A DNA stretch of 9,063 nucleotides from an uncultured Clostridia bacterium. GTDB taxonomy: Bacteria > Bacillota > Clostridia > Oscillospirales > Ruminococcaceae. Positions 6,354 to 9,063 of this stretch are shown here, one piece after another. The position numbers and the translations under genes were made by a program. Under the pieces are notes generated by a model. It ran no database searches, was not told the origin of the DNA, and saw only the letters and a list, made by a program, of their open reading frames with translations. Positions within the stretch are counted from its first letter, which is position 1. Each line of letters begins with the position of its first letter. The stretch lies in assembly GCA_945931735.1 (NCBI GenBank), contig CAMEPN010000038.1, positions 1 through 9,063 of the forward strand. The letters run 5' to 3'.

Positions 6354-8069
6354 TCAGAAGCCGAGAATTTTTGTAAAATCAGCGGAAAGCGCCTTCTGGA
6401 GCTTAACGGCAGCGTCCTTGTCCGCGCCCTTTGTGGTATAATATACCTTTATCTTAGGCTCTGTGCCCGAGGGTCTGATGATAACGCTTGCCGCGTCGTC
6501 AAGGCTGAACGTGATAACGTCGGACTTCGGCAGTGTGATAGCCTCGGTCGCGCCGTCGGCAGCAGTCTTTACGCCCGACTTGTAATCCGCAACTGCAAGC
6601 ACCTTAACGCCGCCGATAGTCTTGGGAGCGTTTGCGCGCAGGCCTGCCATGATCTCCTTCATGCGCTCCATGCCGCTCGCGCCCTCGCAGGTGAAGTTCT
6701 CGAGCTTGTTGTAATATACGCCGTACTCGTCGTACATACGCTTTCTCGCTTCGATGAGGGAGATGCCCTTTGTGCGGTAGAACGCCGCCATCTCGCATAT
6801 CAGCATGGACGCAACGACAGCGTCCTTGTCGCGTACATAGCCGCCCGCGAGGTAGCCGTAGCTCTCCTCGAAGCCGAATATATAGCGGTTCTCCTCGCCC
6901 TTTGCCTCGAGGAAGCCGATCTGCTCGCCGATGAACTTAAAGCCTGTCAGCACCTCGCGCAGCTCAACGCCGTACTTCGCGCAGATAGCCTTTGTGATGT
7001 CGGTGGTTACGATAGTCTTGACCGCAACGGGGTTCTTAGGCATTGTTCCGAGAGCGATACGCTCCTTGCAGATGTACTCGAGCAGCAGCGCGCCTACTTC
7101 GTTTCCGGTGAACAGCTCGTAGTGGTCGCCGTCGGGAACTGCGATACCTACGCGGTCGCAGTCGGGGTCGGTCGCGAGCAGCAGGTCGGGCTTCTCCGTC
7201 TTGCAAAGCTCAAGACCGCAGTGCAGCGCCTCTTCGATCTCGGGGTTCGGGAACGGGCAGGTCGGGAAGTGGCCGTCGGGGTTCTCCTGCTCGGGAACGA
7301 CAACGACGTCCTTAACGCCAATCTCTTTGAGTATGCGGCGGACAGGCTTGTTGCCTGTGCCGTTGAGGGGGGTGTATACTACCTTTAATCCGCTGGAAGC
7401 GACAAGGTCGGTATGCAGACCCTGCTCGCGCACCTTCGCGATGTACGCGTCGATAACGTTGTCCTCTATGTAGCTTACCGTGCCGTCAGCGACCGCTTTA
7501 TCGAAATCAACGGACTTAACGTCGGCGAAAATGTCAAGGCTGTTTATCTTTTCGAGAACGGCGTTCGCAGCCTCAAGAGTAAGCTGGCAGCCGTCGGAGC
7601 CGTATACCTTGTAGCCGTTGTACTTAGCGGGGTTGTGGGAAGCGGTGACAACTATGCCCGCGCCGCAGCCGAGCGCTCTTACCGCCCACGAAAGCATAGG
7701 GGTAGGCATAAGCTCCTTGTAGATGTGCACTTTAATGCCGTTTGCGGCGAGCACCTCAGCGGCGCTCTTCGCGAAGTAATCGGACTTTATTCTGCTGTCG
7801 TATGCGATGGCAACGCTCTTCTCAACGCCGCCCGACAGGATATAATCCGCAAGACCCTGTGTAGCCTTTTTAACTGTGTAGACGTTAAGGCGGTTGGTAC
7901 CCGCGCCGATAACGCCGCGCAGACCGCCTGTGCCGAACTCAAGCTCGCGGTAGAAACGGTCGTTCTTCGCGTCCTCGTCGTCCGCAACGCTCTCAAGCTC
8001 TGTCTTAAGGTCGGGGTCGGCAACCGCCTTTTCAAGCCAAAGGTCGTATAATTTCTGTATATCTGCCAT
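6354..8069 (-). CDS. pgcA: Phospho-sugar mutase (alpha-phosphoglucomutase / phosphomannomutase)
   Basis: This is an alpha-D-phosphohexomutase superfamily enzyme, expected to interconvert glucose-1-phosphate and glucose-6-phosphate (possibly mannose phosphates) in the cytoplasm, feeding glycogen, cell-wall and nucleotide-sugar synthesis. All four active-site elements are intact. The phosphoserine loop is VTASHNPAKYNGYK with S144, and the magnesium loop is DPDCDR with D301, D303 and D305. The sugar-specificity loop is GFEESYG (399-405), and the phosphate-binding loop is RPSGTEPK (532-539). The early FGTGGLRG motif and the length of 571 residues match the long PgcA/PGM2-like group rather than the roughly 450-residue ManB/GlmM group. 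The ATG at 8069 has AAGGAGG 9 bases upstream. It has its own promoter and no obvious strong terminator before rpmE. Family assignment is firm; glucose versus mannose preference is inferred. Confidence 0.95.
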   Translation of the reverse strand: MADIQKLYDLWLEKAVADPDLKTELESVADDEDAKNDRFYRELEFGTGGLRGVIGAGTNRLNVYTVKKATQGLADYILSGGVEKSVAIAYDSRIKSDYFAKSAAEVLAANGIKVHIYKELMPTPMLSWAVRALGCGAGIVVTASHNPAKYNGYKVYGSDGCQLTLEAANAVLEKINSLDIFADVKSVDFDKAVADGTVSYIEDNVIDAYIAKVREQGLHTDLVASSGLKVVYTPLNGTGNKPVRRILKEIGVKDVVVVPEQENPDGHFPTCPFPNPEIEEALHCGLELCKTEKPDLLLATDPDCDRVGIAVPDGDHYELFTGNEVGALLLEYICKERIALGTMPKNPVAVKTIVTTDITKAICAKYGVELREVLTGFKFIGEQIGFLEAKGEENRYIFGFEESYGYLAGGYVRDKDAVVASMLICEMAAFYRTKGISLIEARKRMYDEYGVYYNKLENFTCEGASGMERMKEIMAGLRANAPKTIGGVKVLAVADYKSGVKTAADGATEAITLPKSDVITFSLDDAASVIIRPSGTEPKIKVYYTTKGADKDAAVKLQKALSADFTKILGF

Positions 8070-8110
8070 GAGTTATGTCCTCCTTAAATGAATGATCGCA
8101 TGGTGTTATT

Positions 8111-8137
8111 TTTTCAAAAAGGCACTGCTATGCCCTC
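8111..8137 (-). other. Possible attenuator-like hairpin in the mutase leader
   Basis: In the roughly 70-base leader of the mutase transcript, AGGGCA and TGCCTT can pair (6 bp, one G-U) around a 6-base loop, followed by further U residues (TTTTTG). It resembles a weak intrinsic terminator ahead of the gene. The stem is short, so it may have no function. Confidence 0.3.
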
Positions 8138-8147
8138 AATCATAATA

Positions 8148-8176
8148 ATTATAACACATTATTAAAGAAATTGCAA
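8148..8176 (-). promoter_or_regulatory. Sigma-A promoter of the phospho-sugar mutase
   Basis: On the minus strand TTGCAA (8176-8171), a 17-bp spacer and a perfect TATAAT (8153-8148) are preceded by TGTGT, an extended -10. The start would be near 8141, leaving a leader of about 72 bases before the ATG at 8069. Confidence 0.87.
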
Positions 8177-8224
8177 GTAGCGCGGCAATGTTTTTTTGAT
8201 ATCAGTCTATTCAACTGTCATATT

Positions 8225-8249
8225 GTGCAGCTCTGCGATTTTTTTGCAC
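8225..8249. promoter_or_regulatory. Possible operator upstream of the GH43 promoter
   Basis: The inverted repeat GTGCA-N15-TGCAC has its centre about 22 bp upstream of the GH43 -35 hexamer. An activator site would fit this position, but each half-site is only 5 bp, so chance is a real possibility. Confidence 0.2.
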
Positions 8250-8258
8250 CATCTGCTA

Positions 8259-8287
8259 TTGAAAAATGCCCCGCCGCATGGTATCAT
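8259..8287 (+). promoter_or_regulatory. Promoter of the GH43 gene
   Basis: TTGAAA (8259-8264), a 17-bp spacer and TATCAT (8282-8287) with a TG dinucleotide one base before it form an extended -10 promoter. The start would be near 8294, about 28 bases before the ATG at 8322. Confidence 0.75.
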
Positions 8288-8321
8288 TGGAGTAAACACA
8301 AAATAATACGAGGTGACTTTT

Positions 8322-9032
8322 ATGGCAAATCCATATCTCCCCCGCTGGGAATATATCCCCGACGGCGAGCCGCGCGTTTTCGGCGGCAGGATATACGTCT
8401 ACGGCTCGCACGACCGCGCGGGCAGCATTGATTTCTGCGACAACAAGCTCAAGGTATGGAGCGCGCCGCTCTCCGACCCGAACAAATGGGTCTGCCACGG
8501 CGACTGCTTCCGCACCATTGACGGAGAAACGCCCGCCGACGTCGACTGGACGGACAACCTTCTTTTCGCGCCCGACGTTGTCGAAAAGGACGGGAAGTAC
8601 TACCTTTACGCGTATATCGTCGGCGCGAAGGGCTGCGTCGGCGTCAGCGACCGCCCCGAGGGACCTTTCAAGCTGCTGTCGAAATACAAGTACGATATTC
8701 CCGACCACTACGACGACGGCACCTTTATCGACCCGGGCGTGCTTGTCAACGACGACGGGCGGGTGTACATCTACTGCGGCTATCAGGGCAGCTATATGGC
8801 GGAGCTTAAGCCGAATATGTACGAGGTAGTCGACGGGTCTTACAAGCTTGACATTATCCCCACGGATGAACCGCACCGCTTCTTCGAGGCGTGCTCCCCG
8901 AGAAAAATTGGCGGGACGTACTACCTCATCTATTCCCCGCAGACGGGCAGCAGGCTTGACTACGCGACCTCGGACTCCCCTACCGGACCGGTCACCTGCC
9001 GCGGGACGATAAACGACAACGGCATGGACTAA
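8322..9032 (+). CDS. Glycoside hydrolase family 43 protein, interrupted by an in-frame stop
   Basis: This GH43 five-bladed beta-propeller enzyme belongs to the family that releases xylose or arabinose from plant polysaccharides. The start ATG at 8322 has GAGG 8 bases upstream; an in-frame GTG at 8313 overlaps that site and is unlikely. I see no signal peptide, so the protein should be cytoplasmic and act on imported oligosaccharides. By family pattern the catalytic triad would be D14 (PDGEPRVFG, base), D137 (FIDPGV, pKa modulator) and E189 (RFFEACSPRK, acid). Strand motifs such as KYYLYAY and TYYLIYS fit the propeller blades. After 236 codons, a TAA at 9030-9032 stops the frame, yet the same frame continues with PGGNKHGSVC, which resembles the conserved HG(S) stretch of GH43. 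The product would lack the last blade and any C-terminal domain, so it is probably a pseudogene or carries a sequencing error. The exact substrate is unknown. Confidence 0.85.
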   Translation: MANPYLPRWEYIPDGEPRVFGGRIYVYGSHDRAGSIDFCDNKLKVWSAPLSDPNKWVCHGDCFRTIDGETPADVDWTDNLLFAPDVVEKDGKYYLYAYIVGAKGCVGVSDRPEGPFKLLSKYKYDIPDHYDDGTFIDPGVLVNDDGRVYIYCGYQGSYMAELKPNMYEVVDGSYKLDIIPTDEPHRFFEACSPRKIGGTYYLIYSPQTGSRLDYATSDSPTGPVTCRGTINDNGMD

Positions 9033-9063
9033 CCCGGCGGCAACAAGCACGGCTCCGTCTGCA
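9030..9063 (+). pseudogene. GH43 frame continuing past the in-frame TAA to the window edge
   Basis: After the TAA the unchanged frame reads PGGNKHGSVC to the end of the window. Related GH43 proteins carry an aromatic residue at the stop position and an N-x-HG motif right after it, whose histidine lies near the active centre. One base change, TAC or TAT to TAA, explains the break. Only 10 codons are visible. Confidence 0.6.

Noticed and set aside
5129..6376. A 415-codon open frame on the plus strand across dgt, yigZ and rpmE
   Set aside because: It is antisense to three well-recognised genes plus their intergenic regulatory sites, and its protein is low-complexity with no family features. It is a by-product of GC-rich codon use.
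9030..9032. Stop-codon reassignment to explain the in-frame TAA
   Set aside because: TAA ends dgt, dnaG, rpoD, yigZ and rpmE in this window, so the standard code holds.
8256..9050. A 264-codon minus-strand frame over the GH43 region
   Set aside because: The plus strand has a recognisable GH43 protein, promoter and ribosome binding site. The antisense product is a Val/Arg/Ala-rich mirror with no motif.
1..9063. A defence system, mobile element, or CRISPR array
   Set aside because: All recognised genes are housekeeping or carbohydrate genes. I saw no transposase, integrase, repeat-spacer pattern or compositional break.

Overview
The window looks like a chromosomal segment of a moderately GC-rich Firmicute of class Clostridia, probably an Oscillospirales/Ruminococcaceae-type gut anaerobe. 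This inference rests on the dgt-dnaG-rpoD gene order, strong AGGAGG-type ribosome binding sites, Gram-positive promoters (TTGNNN-17-TATAAT with TGTGN extended -10 elements), short RpoD proteins, and the glycan-degradation gene at the right end. I cannot name a species.

Layout: nearly everything is on the minus strand and so reads right to left. At the far left (about 3-125, +) is the possible C-terminal tail of an unidentified membrane protein, converging on a hairpin terminator (139-167). Then comes the information-processing block, in order of transcription: dgt (dNTP triphosphohydrolase), dnaG (primase), rpoD (primary sigma factor), and a second RpoD-like sigma factor directly behind it. 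dgt and dnaG are 35 bp apart, dnaG and rpoD overlap by one base (TAATG), and the two sigma genes are 75 bp apart. This is a version of the macromolecular-synthesis operon with two tandem group-1-like sigma factors. Further right are yigZ (IMPACT-family protein), rpmE (zinc-type ribosomal protein L31 with its own promoter and terminator) and a 571-residue phosphoglucomutase/phosphomannomutase with its own promoter. A 252-bp divergent intergenic region separates the mutase from a GH43 glycoside hydrolase gene on the plus strand, whose frame is broken by an in-frame TAA 34 bases before the window ends.

Functionally, the block couples dNTP homeostasis, primer synthesis and housekeeping transcription. 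L31 serves the ribosome, and the mutase connects glucose-1-P and glucose-6-P. The GH43 gene belongs to plant-polysaccharide use and is probably a separate regulon.

The points most worth a second look are the tandem primary-type sigma factors with a patch of near-identical DNA, a chain of small hairpins with C-rich loops between rpmE and its terminator (candidate 3'UTR-derived sRNA), and the interrupted GH43 gene. I found no CRISPR array, tRNA, rRNA or insertion sequence. No stretch over 300 bp lacks a gene.
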